Shown piece after piece: positions 1 to 8,467 of a stretch of DNA of 64,000 nucleotides. Under the pieces are notes generated by a model, which did no database searches, was not told where the DNA came from, and was given only the letters and a program-made list of their open reading frames with translations. This DNA is from an uncultured Shewanella sp. (GTDB lineage: Bacteria; Pseudomonadota; Gammaproteobacteria; Enterobacterales; Shewanellaceae): the NCBI RefSeq assembly GCF_947501665.1, contig NZ_CANMWS010000012.1, positions 62,001 to 126,000 of the forward strand. The letters are read 5' to 3'. Within the stretch, counting starts at the first letter, position 1. Every line of letters starts with the position of its first letter. The position numbers and the translations under genes are program-made.

Positions 1-47
1 AGCAGGCCTCCAACACCTTAATGAATACATAACCATAAACAGTATTT

Positions 48-77
48 AAAAAAGGGGGACGATTTCCCCCTTTATTG
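48..77 (+). terminator. Rho-independent terminator of an upstream gene
   Basis: A 9-bp stem (AAAGGGGGA at 51-59 pairing with TTCCCCCTTT at 64-73) with a five-base loop is followed by T-rich sequence. It would end a plus-strand gene that lies before the window. Confidence 0.7.
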
Positions 78-493
78 TCTTCAATTGACCGCACGTCCTG
101 AGATAAATTAACCGAATTAGGATATAGCAGAGTCGCTCAATACTGCTATTTTGTCCTATTTATGGATGTCACTCTGACGATTCATCCTCCTCAAGTATGC
201 ATACTGTAAGCATTAATAATATCATCACCATTTTTGCTACTTATCCTTAACACTGAAAAAACTGTTCAACATATAAACAACACTGCCCACTCGTCGCTAC
301 TATCTAGCCAATAAACTATTAACAATAATTTACTTACTGGTAAGAATGAAAATATTAATAAAATCATTATTAACCAATAGAGTAACTGGTAGGATGAGAT
401 TGTTGCACTTAAATTAAAATACGATATATGTTCAAAAAGCGATCAAGTAAATTAACAAAAATTAATCCTATCTAATCTTATGAGTACAAGAAT
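78..493. other. Gene-free AT-rich stretch before the chaperone gene
   Basis: About 415 bp with no convincing coding frame or RNA gene. It must contain the promoter of the downstream chaperone/effector unit if that unit is expressed, but I cannot assign -35/-10 boxes reliably in such AT-rich sequence. Confidence 0.5.
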
Positions 494-880
494 ATGAAAG
501 AGCACTTCCAATCTTTAATACATTTTTATTTTAATAATAAAAATCTCACCATAAACAATAATATTGTCACACTAACCGTCAATGATAAGTTGGAGATTAA
601 TATTATTTATATTGAAGAAACATTTACCATTCATATTTCTGCTTATATCTCTGAAATTAAAGATAATGAAAGAATTAATATCTATGAAAGATTGCTTATA
701 GGAAATTACCTATGCAGTGATTCCGCCGATGGAACCCTTGGTATTTGTCCTGACAAAAAACACATTGTTTACAGTTATAAAACATCTGCATCAATTAACG
801 ATATTGAATTTAAAGATTGCATTAACTCTATTATTGAAAAAAGCCTAAAGTTCAAAAATTCATTCTCAATTTCTCACTAA
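494..880 (+). CDS. CesT/Tir-type type III secretion chaperone
   Basis: Predicted cytoplasmic class I type III secretion chaperone of 128 residues, the usual size for this family. The strongest signal is the second half: LLIGNYLCSDSADGTLGI, then a hydrophobic strand (HIVYSYKT), then an acidic C-terminal helix. This follows the CesT pattern of a leucine-rich helix, an 'aNll..g' turn, two strands and a final helix. The N-terminal helix (MKEHFQSLIHFYF) also fits. Chaperones of this class bind the N-terminus of one effector and are commonly encoded just before it; here a large ankyrin protein starts 42 bp downstream. No type III apparatus gene is in the window. The assignment is by pattern, since family members share little identity. 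No strong Shine-Dalgarno is seen before this ATG. Confidence 0.68.
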   Translation: MKEHFQSLIHFYFNNKNLTINNNIVTLTVNDKLEINIIYIEETFTIHISAYISEIKDNERINIYERLLIGNYLCSDSADGTLGICPDKKHIVYSYKTSASINDIEFKDCINSIIEKSLKFKNSFSISH

Positions 881-922
881 TATTTCATACCTTTGCTACA
901 TAAAATATAGGAATAAAACCTC

Positions 923-3388
923 ATGCCAACACTATCTCAACTACCTAACTCTCCTAAGTTTCAAGATTTAGTACCCGAATCAATAAAAAATTTCTCAAAT
1001 AATAATACAACCTCAAGAGAATTAAATTTTGTTTCAACCCATAAAGGTAATGATGTCATTTTACAAGATGTTTCCGATCAAACAATGACGCATTTAATAA
1101 AAGCTAAAGAAGCCATTGTATCCATTAAATATCAAGATGGTATCGAGTTTATAGGCAACCAAAGAGTCCATATTAAACTCACAGAAGGCCAATCTAATAT
1201 TGATGCTCTCTCCGGTAAAAGAATGCACTATTTTCTTGATTCAGCTAAAGGTACAATAAAGCAAAATGAATATGATAAATTTAATGAAATTGAGCAAGCG
1301 GTTTACAGGGCTAAACTCTCTAAAGGATCATTTTGTGGAGATGTGGGCCGCTTACTCTTTGCAAAATTAGCCGCTAAAGATCACAGTTTACCCGTACATT
1401 TGGCTGCTTGGAGTAATGACCACTCAGTTGTCATCATTGGGGAATTGGATCCCAAAACCAATAAACCTATGGATAATGCAATTGTTATCGATGCATGGTG
1501 CCTACACCCAACACCTGTATTGTATAAAGACTCTTGCTTCCAAGATGTAAAAATTACAAAAACAGCCAAACCAACCACAACACAGGAAGGTCAAGAACTC
1601 CAGAAAAAAATGCAAACCTGTCTTAAAGAATCAACTGAAGTTTTTAATAATGAAAATAAAAATAGATTGCTACAGAAACAAGATGCATCTAAATTTATTA
1701 CTAACCAATCGATTAACACATATAACAACACAATAAATAATTTCGATATTAGTAATGAAATACTATTAAGAACTGATAAATTATGGGATCATCCTTCCCC
1801 ATACCTAAATAAATCTGAACAAGATAGTATTCACGTTTATAAAAATACTAATAATAATATCATGCAAACATTTGATATTCACGATGAAAAATATTTAAAT
1901 TCAGTAAAAAAAGGCCGTGAATCCTTAAATAATACTGATTTAAACAACATACAAACAGGCTTTACCCAAGCATTACTGAATAATGAAGTTTCTATTAATG
2001 ATTTAAAAAACCTTCTTAAAGCAGATCCTAAAGCAATGAATGCGACCAATAATAAAGGTCACAGTCCAATTTATTATGCTCTTAATACCTATTTAGGAAA
2101 TGAACGAGTTTTAACCAATGAAGAAACATTACTCTTAAAAGAAAAAATTGACTTTATGTTAAATAATAAACTAGAGGTTAATACTAGCGATCCTGAACTG
2201 CTTTCTTTAGTTATTGATAGTCAAAATAAAAATAATGATACCTACGAGATACTAACTAAGCTAGTTAACAAAAATAGTAAAATCAACACCTTCGATAAGG
2301 CTGGATTTACACCACTAACAAAACTATTAAGCTATGGGGACAGTACAGATGAAAAGGCATTTGATATTATTACCTCACACCCCAAAATTAATGTCAATAA
2401 ACCTGATAAAAATGGTACTTACCCACTTTTTAGGGCGCTAGACATTATCCTACAGGATAAAGATATCGGTTTTGAAGATGGTAAAGAAGAAATGTTTAAT
2501 ACATTAATTAACCATGAAAAAGTGAACCTGAATATAACAAATCCATCAACAGGTAAAACACCTTTAATGGTTCTCTGTGAAGATAATAATGCAAGTTCAG
2601 TCACTCATCTAGCTACAGCACTTATCAATAAGATGTCAGCCCAAGATTTAATCAAGCAAGATAATCAAGGTGAAAATGCATTAATGAAAGCAATTGATTC
2701 TGGCCATACCAAAATAGCTAACATGATATTAAGTAAATTACAGGGTGAACAATTGACACAACTAGACTTAAAAATGGACTCTGTATTAATAAAAGCCATT
2801 AATAATAAAGAAAATAAAACTGCGAAATTAATCCTTGAAAAACTGCCTAAAGAAAGCCTAACAAAACCGAATATCCAAGGTGAAACGGCTATCATGAAAG
2901 CAATCAATTCAGGAAATACAGAAATAGCAAAGTTAATCTTAGCGAAATTATCTAATGATGATTTACTACAACTTGATTTTCAAAGAAGATCTATATTAAT
3001 GTTGGCTATTGAAAACACTAATAATGATATTGCCAAATTAATCCTCGAACGGATACCAACAAAAAGCTTAACAAATGTAGACCTACAAAACAACACACCA
3101 TTATCTTTAGCGATTAAAGATAATAATGAACCTATATTACAATTATTACTTAATAAAGAAGGTGAACATTTACGCATGCCTCTAACCAGCCTGACAGATA
3201 ATAAAACCAATATGAGACCAGAAACCTTACTCACTTGGGCTGAAAAGCAAGTAGATAGTCAAAGTTTTTCTGGAAAAATGAGTCGACTCTTTAGTAGTAA
3301 GGAGCCATCAACTCCTCTTTCAACTATTTCCCTTAATCTATTAAAACACATTACGACAATGAGCTACCTAACACAAAGAACAGTATAA
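923..3388 (+). CDS. Ankyrin-repeat protein, candidate type III effector with papain-like module
   Basis: An 821-residue protein without a Sec signal peptide; its N-terminus is Ser/Asn/Thr-rich, as in type III effectors. Residues about 120-200 contain GSFCGDVGRLLF (Cys138), SNDHSVVIIGEL (His167) and AIVIDAWC (Asp190). This Cys/His/Asp order, with each His and Asp next to a hydrophobic strand, resembles papain-like deamidase or protease toxins. Residues about 370-800 hold many ankyrin-like repeats, including four near-identical 35-residue units of the type NIQGETAIMKAINSGNTEIA near the C-terminus, probably a host-protein-binding solenoid. The start has AGGA about 10 bases upstream. It probably forms an operon with the preceding chaperone and ends at a strong hairpin. 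Very AT-rich, Asn/Lys-heavy codon use suggests transfer. The catalytic call is inference; the ankyrin call is firm. Confidence 0.75.
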   Translation: MPTLSQLPNSPKFQDLVPESIKNFSNNNTTSRELNFVSTHKGNDVILQDVSDQTMTHLIKAKEAIVSIKYQDGIEFIGNQRVHIKLTEGQSNIDALSGKRMHYFLDSAKGTIKQNEYDKFNEIEQAVYRAKLSKGSFCGDVGRLLFAKLAAKDHSLPVHLAAWSNDHSVVIIGELDPKTNKPMDNAIVIDAWCLHPTPVLYKDSCFQDVKITKTAKPTTTQEGQELQKKMQTCLKESTEVFNNENKNRLLQKQDASKFITNQSINTYNNTINNFDISNEILLRTDKLWDHPSPYLNKSEQDSIHVYKNTNNNIMQTFDIHDEKYLNSVKKGRESLNNTDLNNIQTGFTQALLNNEVSINDLKNLLKADPKAMNATNNKGHSPIYYALNTYLGNERVLTNEETLLLKEKIDFMLNNKLEVNTSDPELLSLVIDSQNKNNDTYEILTKLVNKNSKINTFDKAGFTPLTKLLSYGDSTDEKAFDIITSHPKINVNKPDKNGTYPLFRALDIILQDKDIGFEDGKEEMFNTLINHEKVNLNITNPSTGKTPLMVLCEDNNASSVTHLATALINKMSAQDLIKQDNQGENALMKAIDSGHTKIANMILSKLQGEQLTQLDLKMDSVLIKAINNKENKTAKLILEKLPKESLTKPNIQGETAIMKAINSGNTEIAKLILAKLSNDDLLQLDFQRRSILMLAIENTNNDIAKLILERIPTKSLTNVDLQNNTPLSLAIKDNNEPILQLLLNKEGEHLRMPLTSLTDNKTNMRPETLLTWAEKQVDSQSFSGKMSRLFSSKEPSTPLSTISLNLLKHITTMSYLTQRTV

Positions 3389-3401
3389 AGTATCTTTATT
3401 T

Positions 3402-3436
3402 AACAATAGCCTAAAAAATATTAGGCTATTGTTATT
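3402..3436. terminator. Bidirectional terminator between convergent genes
   Basis: A perfect 13-bp inverted repeat (AACAATAGCCTAA at 3402-3414 and its complement at 3421-3433) has a six-base A/T loop. It sits between the end of the ankyrin gene and the end of the convergent amidohydrolase gene and could serve both strands, although the flanking T-runs are modest. Confidence 0.75.
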
Positions 3437-3443
3437 TTAAAAA

Positions 3444-5498
3444 TCAATGTCGCTGAGTCACTTTGGGGCCAGTCACTATTGCAGGTCGAGTAAAAGGTTT
3501 TACACCTAAAGTACGATATAACTCAGCCGTTTTATAAAAATGATTATCTTTGACCACCAGCGAAACATTACGAATATCACTCATGTTTTGGGTCGGATCC
3601 CCTTCCACCAAAATCAAATCAGCATTTTTTCCTTCTTTAATTGAACCAGAAAGATGACCTGCTCCCACTAAGTTCGCTGAATTAATACTCGCCATGGCTA
3701 AAATATCAAACGCTGGGATCCCCGCTTGCTCATAGAGCTCAAGCTCTCGGTGCAAGGTAAAGCCGGTTAAATTATCGGTACCCGGCACGATAGGCACTTG
3801 ATTGTCATAAAGCACTTTTACCATGTCTATTAATGCATCAGCGCTTTTTTTATATTCCACCAATTCGGCTCCTTTGACATTCATTTCAGCCCCTTTTAGT
3901 TGCCTTGAGGCAGCTGGCGGAAGGTGATCAATAATGGCCAAATACTCAGGATTCGTTTGTCTATCTTCAGCAATAAGCAAACTTCTAAAAGTGGATACTG
4001 TTGGATCAACTGTGATGCGCTTATCCGCCAACAGTTTAATTAGGGCTTTCATTTCAGGACTGTTTAAATCCATTTCCCCCGCTTGTTCACCTATCAGAGA
4101 AAACCGTAATTGCTGGCGAGTATCTGCATGTGTGCCTGCCAGAAAGTTTAAAAATATCATATTAATATGTTGAATTTCATCATAACCCGCATTGACCGCT
4201 TGCTCTGCGGTCATAAACGCCGGAATATGACCACTGACTCGTAGCCCTCTACTGTGTGCCCTTTCAGCCAAAGGTTTCACCCAATCAGGGTCGATTGAAC
4301 TGTATAGCTTGATTTGAATATAACCATTATCAGCAAACCAGTCGACAGTATTAAGTGCCTCCTCTAATGTTTCCACCGATAATCCCGCTGAATACTCACT
4401 TTTTTGATCCATGAACCCTGCGCGATATACATGTGGACCAATGATCTGATTACTGTTAAATAAGGTTTCTATCTCCATAATACTGTCATGATTACTGCCC
4501 ATATCTCGGACATTGGTGACACCCGCGGCCATATTCAATAAACCATCATCTTTCGATAGGTGACCATGCATGTCCCAAAGCCCCGGCAATAAAGTTTTAT
4601 CTTTTCCATTAATGACTTGCATGTGATCATCTTGAGGAATGTGTTTGGCTATTTTCTTTATTTTACCATTCTCCAACAACACATCGATTTGTTCAATCCG
4701 TTTACCTTGCTCAACATCAATGACATTACTGCCTTGAATGAGAAGCTGAGTATAAGAATGGCTTAATTTATCAGCCATGTTTTCAAGGTAAGATTTTTCC
4801 TCTTTTTGTTGGATTTCACTCAACGCACTCAGGTTTTCAAGGCTGAAACCTTCTCGAATAACCCGCATGAATCCCCCCATATTTTGAGCAAACAAACGGC
4901 CTTTATTATCATACCAAGCAAAATCGGGCGTAAAATCCAACCCACTGATTGCATATAAATAAACTTGTGCTTTATTCCCTTGATGCTCAACTTCCTGTTC
5001 ATTAAGTATGGTTAAAGACGCATGACCACTGGGTAATAATTCTAAGGTTTTAGACGGAGAGGCTAATAATGCTCTCACAAAGGCGGCATCAGTAGCTACA
5101 GAACTGTCTGCTGGCACATAAAAGCGAGGTGTATTGACGTCCATAGTGCCTACATCTTTAGCACTTTCCCAATGAGCCTGATGATTTTTTAACGTAAAAG
5201 ACTCTTCAATAATTGAGCCAAAAGGAGATTGGCCATGGGCCTTAAATGATACAGGCATACCATTAGCATCTAATGTTACCGACTCTGATATTTTCAAACG
5301 GCGATTATTCCAGCCCACCTCAAGAAAGCCACTATAATCAAATTGACTTTCTTGAGTAAATACGGCCTTGCCCGCTAAACCTTTTTCAGTATACAGTAAG
5401 TTAGTAACCGTCTCTTTATTCTCTGCAATAGCATTAAAGCTAACACTGACACATACGATCAGTAAACTTAACCAAGCCTTATTGGTTTTTGTCACCAT
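3444..5498 (-). CDS. Secreted amidohydrolase (imidazolonepropionase/prolidase-like)
   Basis: Metal-dependent amidohydrolase of 684 residues with an N-terminal signal peptide (hydrophobic core about residues 8-22, cleavage probably after AIA). The TIM-barrel part starts near residue 255. Metal-ligand motifs are all visible: DMHGHLS (His311, His313), QIKLYSS (Lys397, probably carboxylated), SGHIPAF (His424), IQHINM (His444) and PGTDNLTG (Asp575). The C-terminal strand KEGKNADLILVEGDP is typical of this superfamily. Residues 30-250 form an extra N-terminal region without a recognised domain. It lies 18 bp after an S9 peptidase gene on the same strand, so the two are probably co-transcribed and act on peptides or amino-acid derivatives in the periplasm. 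AAGGA before the ATG supports the start. The substrate cannot be read from the sequence. Confidence 0.85.
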   Translation of the reverse strand: MVTKTNKAWLSLLIVCVSVSFNAIAENKETVTNLLYTEKGLAGKAVFTQESQFDYSGFLEVGWNNRRLKISESVTLDANGMPVSFKAHGQSPFGSIIEESFTLKNHQAHWESAKDVGTMDVNTPRFYVPADSSVATDAAFVRALLASPSKTLELLPSGHASLTILNEQEVEHQGNKAQVYLYAISGLDFTPDFAWYDNKGRLFAQNMGGFMRVIREGFSLENLSALSEIQQKEEKSYLENMADKLSHSYTQLLIQGSNVIDVEQGKRIEQIDVLLENGKIKKIAKHIPQDDHMQVINGKDKTLLPGLWDMHGHLSKDDGLLNMAAGVTNVRDMGSNHDSIMEIETLFNSNQIIGPHVYRAGFMDQKSEYSAGLSVETLEEALNTVDWFADNGYIQIKLYSSIDPDWVKPLAERAHSRGLRVSGHIPAFMTAEQAVNAGYDEIQHINMIFLNFLAGTHADTRQQLRFSLIGEQAGEMDLNSPEMKALIKLLADKRITVDPTVSTFRSLLIAEDRQTNPEYLAIIDHLPPAASRQLKGAEMNVKGAELVEYKKSADALIDMVKVLYDNQVPIVPGTDNLTGFTLHRELELYEQAGIPAFDILAMASINSANLVGAGHLSGSIKEGKNADLILVEGDPTQNMSDIRNVSLVVKDNHFYKTAELYRTLGVKPFTRPAIVTGPKVTQRH

Positions 5499-5516
5499 GC
5501 TTTTCTTCCTTGTTTA

Positions 5517-7625
5517 TTATTGATGTTTGTTATGAGATGCTGCTATCCCACCATATTGTTCAAACCACCACAAAATATAAGCCACCTTAGTGAGTAAATT
5601 AGATGGCCTAGCCGTAATACTGTGACTCGCATTGGGGATCCGGACCATCATGGTATCCACTTGCTTTAGTTTTAATGCTTGATATAACTGCTCTGATTCT
5701 GAAATAGGAGTACGATAATCTTCCTCCCCCGTCAATAACATCGTCGGTGTTTCCATTTGTCCCACATAACGAATAGGCGAGCGCTTCATATAGGCCTCAG
5801 GATCATTCCAAGGTTTATCGGCAAACCAATATTTGGCAAAAAATGGATAATCATCTGCCGTTAAAACAAAACTAAACCAATTGATCACAGGCTTTGCCAC
5901 CACAGCGGCAGAAAAACGCTTGGTATGACCGATAATCCACGCCGTTAATACGCCGCCACCTGAACCACCTGTCACAAACAAACGTTTATCATCAATAAAA
6001 CCTTTAGCAATCAATGCATCCACCCCAGACATGAGATCATCATAATCTTGACCTGGATAGTTATTATATATTTTTTGAACAAACTCAGTGCCATAACTTG
6101 TACTCCCTCTTGGGTTCATGTACAAAACCACATAACCTGCCGCAGCATAAAGCTGATCTTCAGCTGAAAAATGAGGGCCATAGGCCGCTGCAGGGCCACC
6201 ATGAATTTCAAGAATAAGAGGGTATTTTTTGCGTTTATCAAAGTTCGGGGGATAAAGCACCCAAGCTTGAATAGGCAGATCATCGAAACTCGATTTCACC
6301 ATAAAACTCTCGAGCCTTGCTAATGTTTTATGGGACAGCGCATCTTTATTCAACTGAGTCAGTACATCATGCTTACCCTGTTTTATCCTGCCTATTTCCG
6401 CAGGTACTTGAGGATCAGACTGAGTAAAAACTAAGGTACCATCATGAGCAGCATCGAAATCCCCGCCAGAATAAGGTCGGCCTAGATAATCATTACCGAT
6501 ATTATTGGTAATGAGGTTTCGTTTGCCCGATAGAGGCTGAAAAGCCACACTCGTACTGCCTTGATCGTCATACTGAATATAGAGGCCTTTGCTTTTAGCA
6601 TCCCATTTAATATTCTCTATATTTCGATCAAGATCTTTCGCTAATACGGCAGTTTTACCTTCTTTTTTTAACGGCCGTACATAAAGTTGCCAGTTTTCAT
6701 AATTCATGCCTTTATCATCAAAACCTAAATAAGCTAAATACTCTCCATCAGGTGATACTTTAGGATGCTTATCGGGTCCATTTCTATTTGTTATGGCCGT
6801 TATTTCCCTCGAGCTCAACGTTAAACGGTAAATTTCACTGCGCATCGGTGCTAACACTAGATCATCAAAACGTTGAGCCGAAAAATACATCGACTTGCCA
6901 TCGAGTGCCCAGCTCACGCCACCATTATGATGATAATCCCCCGTTGTTAATTGTTGAGCATTACCTCCATGAATTGCCAACTTAAAAATATGTTCAAAAC
7001 CAGCGCGAGTATAGCCTGAACCATCTTGCCGATAAATCAGCTCATCAATGACCACAGCTTCATCAGCCCAAACTGCACCTTTAGGCTTTCCTGTTATTAC
7101 GACTGGCCGATTGGTAGGTTTTGGCACAAACATGTTAAACGCAATAAAACGATTATTAGGCGACCAAGTTAAGTGACTTGGCACTTCATTTAAATGACTT
7201 ATCATCGCTATTGCTCCAGTCTTCAACCACTTAATAAAAATTTGTGGTTTACCTGAACGAGTGGATATAAAAGCAAGCTTTTCTTGATCAGGTGACAAAA
7301 CAGGTGAAAAGTCAGCATGAATACCTGATGTTACAGGCAGCAATTCTTTGGTTTGTGTGTGTATCGACCAAATATTTTTAACTTGCTTGTCAGTATTGAT
7401 ATCCATACGATTACGAACAAAATAAACCATCAATCCATCATCACTGATGGTCATGTCGCTGGCATATTCCAGATTAAAGACATCCATTGGCATAAATAGA
7501 CTTTCATCAGGATCGTTTGGCTGCGCCAGTAAAAATGAAGAAGGTAGTAAAAAAGCCAATATAAATAAAGAAAGTGATCGTAAATAGCTCAATGCTGGTC
7601 TTTTGATAATATTAGGTAATATCAC
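5517..7625 (-). CDS. Exported S9 family (prolyl oligopeptidase-type) serine peptidase
   Basis: A 702-residue acylaminoacyl-peptidase/DPP IV-like enzyme with a signal peptide (hydrophobic stretch about residues 17-34). Residues about 40-430 form a beta-propeller with repeated WD40-like TolB motifs such as HPKVSPDGEYLAY. The catalytic alpha/beta-hydrolase domain begins with EIHGGPAAAYG and contains the triad Ser555 (GGSGGG), Asp636 (GEEDYRTP) and His668 (NASHS). It probably cleaves short peptides in the periplasm. The start is GTG, supported by AGGA six bases upstream; nearby ATGs are out of frame. The amidohydrolase gene follows after 18 bp, so the pair looks like a peptide-scavenging operon with this gene first. 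Confidence 0.9.
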   Translation of the reverse strand: MILPNIIKRPALSYLRSLSLFILAFLLPSSFLLAQPNDPDESLFMPMDVFNLEYASDMTISDDGLMVYFVRNRMDINTDKQVKNIWSIHTQTKELLPVTSGIHADFSPVLSPDQEKLAFISTRSGKPQIFIKWLKTGAIAMISHLNEVPSHLTWSPNNRFIAFNMFVPKPTNRPVVITGKPKGAVWADEAVVIDELIYRQDGSGYTRAGFEHIFKLAIHGGNAQQLTTGDYHHNGGVSWALDGKSMYFSAQRFDDLVLAPMRSEIYRLTLSSREITAITNRNGPDKHPKVSPDGEYLAYLGFDDKGMNYENWQLYVRPLKKEGKTAVLAKDLDRNIENIKWDAKSKGLYIQYDDQGSTSVAFQPLSGKRNLITNNIGNDYLGRPYSGGDFDAAHDGTLVFTQSDPQVPAEIGRIKQGKHDVLTQLNKDALSHKTLARLESFMVKSSFDDLPIQAWVLYPPNFDKRKKYPLILEIHGGPAAAYGPHFSAEDQLYAAAGYVVLYMNPRGSTSYGTEFVQKIYNNYPGQDYDDLMSGVDALIAKGFIDDKRLFVTGGSGGGVLTAWIIGHTKRFSAAVVAKPVINWFSFVLTADDYPFFAKYWFADKPWNDPEAYMKRSPIRYVGQMETPTMLLTGEEDYRTPISESEQLYQALKLKQVDTMMVRIPNASHSITARPSNLLTKVAYILWWFEQYGGIAASHNKHQ

Positions 7626-7872
7626 ATTTCATCCTTGTATTTTTTATTTATCTTTTATTGTTCTTTTACTGCTTTTTATATTTGTATTAAACATGCCAGC
7701 TTTTATCACACCAAACAAGCCTATTATTTAATGTTAAAGTGCCTGTTTATATTACAAACGCCCTCGGTATCACGTACTTTAATAAAACGAATAGTGAACA
7801 TTAATTTGTAAGTAAAAGTGTCACTCGGAATAAAAAGTCCAAAACATAGAATAAATGCAAAATTAAAGACCA

Positions 7873-8337
7873 TTACCGATCTTGTTTTCGTCTAATGTAA
7901 ATAACTTTTGTCACCACAGCTACAACCTCTCCTGTTTCATCTTTGATATCAACTATCAGTTTGGGAAGATATTTATTTCCGGTTTCAGTTTGTTGCACGA
8001 TTTGGCCTAGTAATTCATCGGTTATGAGAAAGTCACATGACATACAACCCTTTCCAGGTTTAATAAATTCAATATTCGCAGACTGATCCCAGACTTTAAA
8101 ATCACGCCCTAGCACTTGAATAAGCATCAGCATAAACCAAGGATCGGTCATCGAAAATAAATTACCACCAAAATGTGTTCCAACATAATTTCGATTATAC
8201 CAACGCAAGGGCATCACAACGGATAAATGTCTAAAATCATGGCTGAGGTATTTAACCTTAATACCAGTAAACAAGTAAGGAGGATAGACATTCATGAGTC
8301 CTTTAAAAATCCAACGTTGAGAAAGTAACGATTTCAT
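7873..8337 (-). CDS. DUF4442-like hotdog-fold protein (putative thioesterase)
   Basis: A 154-residue protein matching the DUF4442 pattern. It has a central helix with NYVGTHFGGNLFSMTDPWFM, then strands including DQSANIEFIKPGKG and a closing VVAVVTKVIYIRRK strand. Members of this family share the hotdog fold with acyl-CoA thioesterases, and HFGG at the start of the long helix matches the substrate-binding helix of those enzymes, but no biochemical role is established for this branch. The gene is monocistronic and divergent from the large RHS gene. Membrane segments and a signal peptide are absent, so it is probably cytoplasmic. Confidence 0.75.
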   Translation of the reverse strand: MKSLLSQRWIFKGLMNVYPPYLFTGIKVKYLSHDFRHLSVVMPLRWYNRNYVGTHFGGNLFSMTDPWFMLMLIQVLGRDFKVWDQSANIEFIKPGKGCMSCDFLITDELLGQIVQQTETGNKYLPKLIVDIKDETGEVVAVVTKVIYIRRKQDR

Positions 8338-8422
8338 ACCACTATTTTCCTTATAATTTTTATAGTGTTGTAGAAATCAAGGTTAGCACTTTCCTAATAA
8401 AGTCAGCAATCCATATATCTTG

Positions 8423-8443
8423 AACTAGACTTTAGTACTAGTT
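8423..8443. promoter_or_regulatory. Inverted repeat upstream of the RHS gene
   Basis: AACTAG and CTAGTT are separated by nine bases and lie 25-45 bp before the RHS start codon, between the divergent DUF4442-like and RHS genes. The position suits an operator or a small 5'-UTR hairpin. No specific regulator is implied. Confidence 0.3.
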
Positions 8444-8467
8444 GTAAGTTAGCTGAAAGGGATTTTA

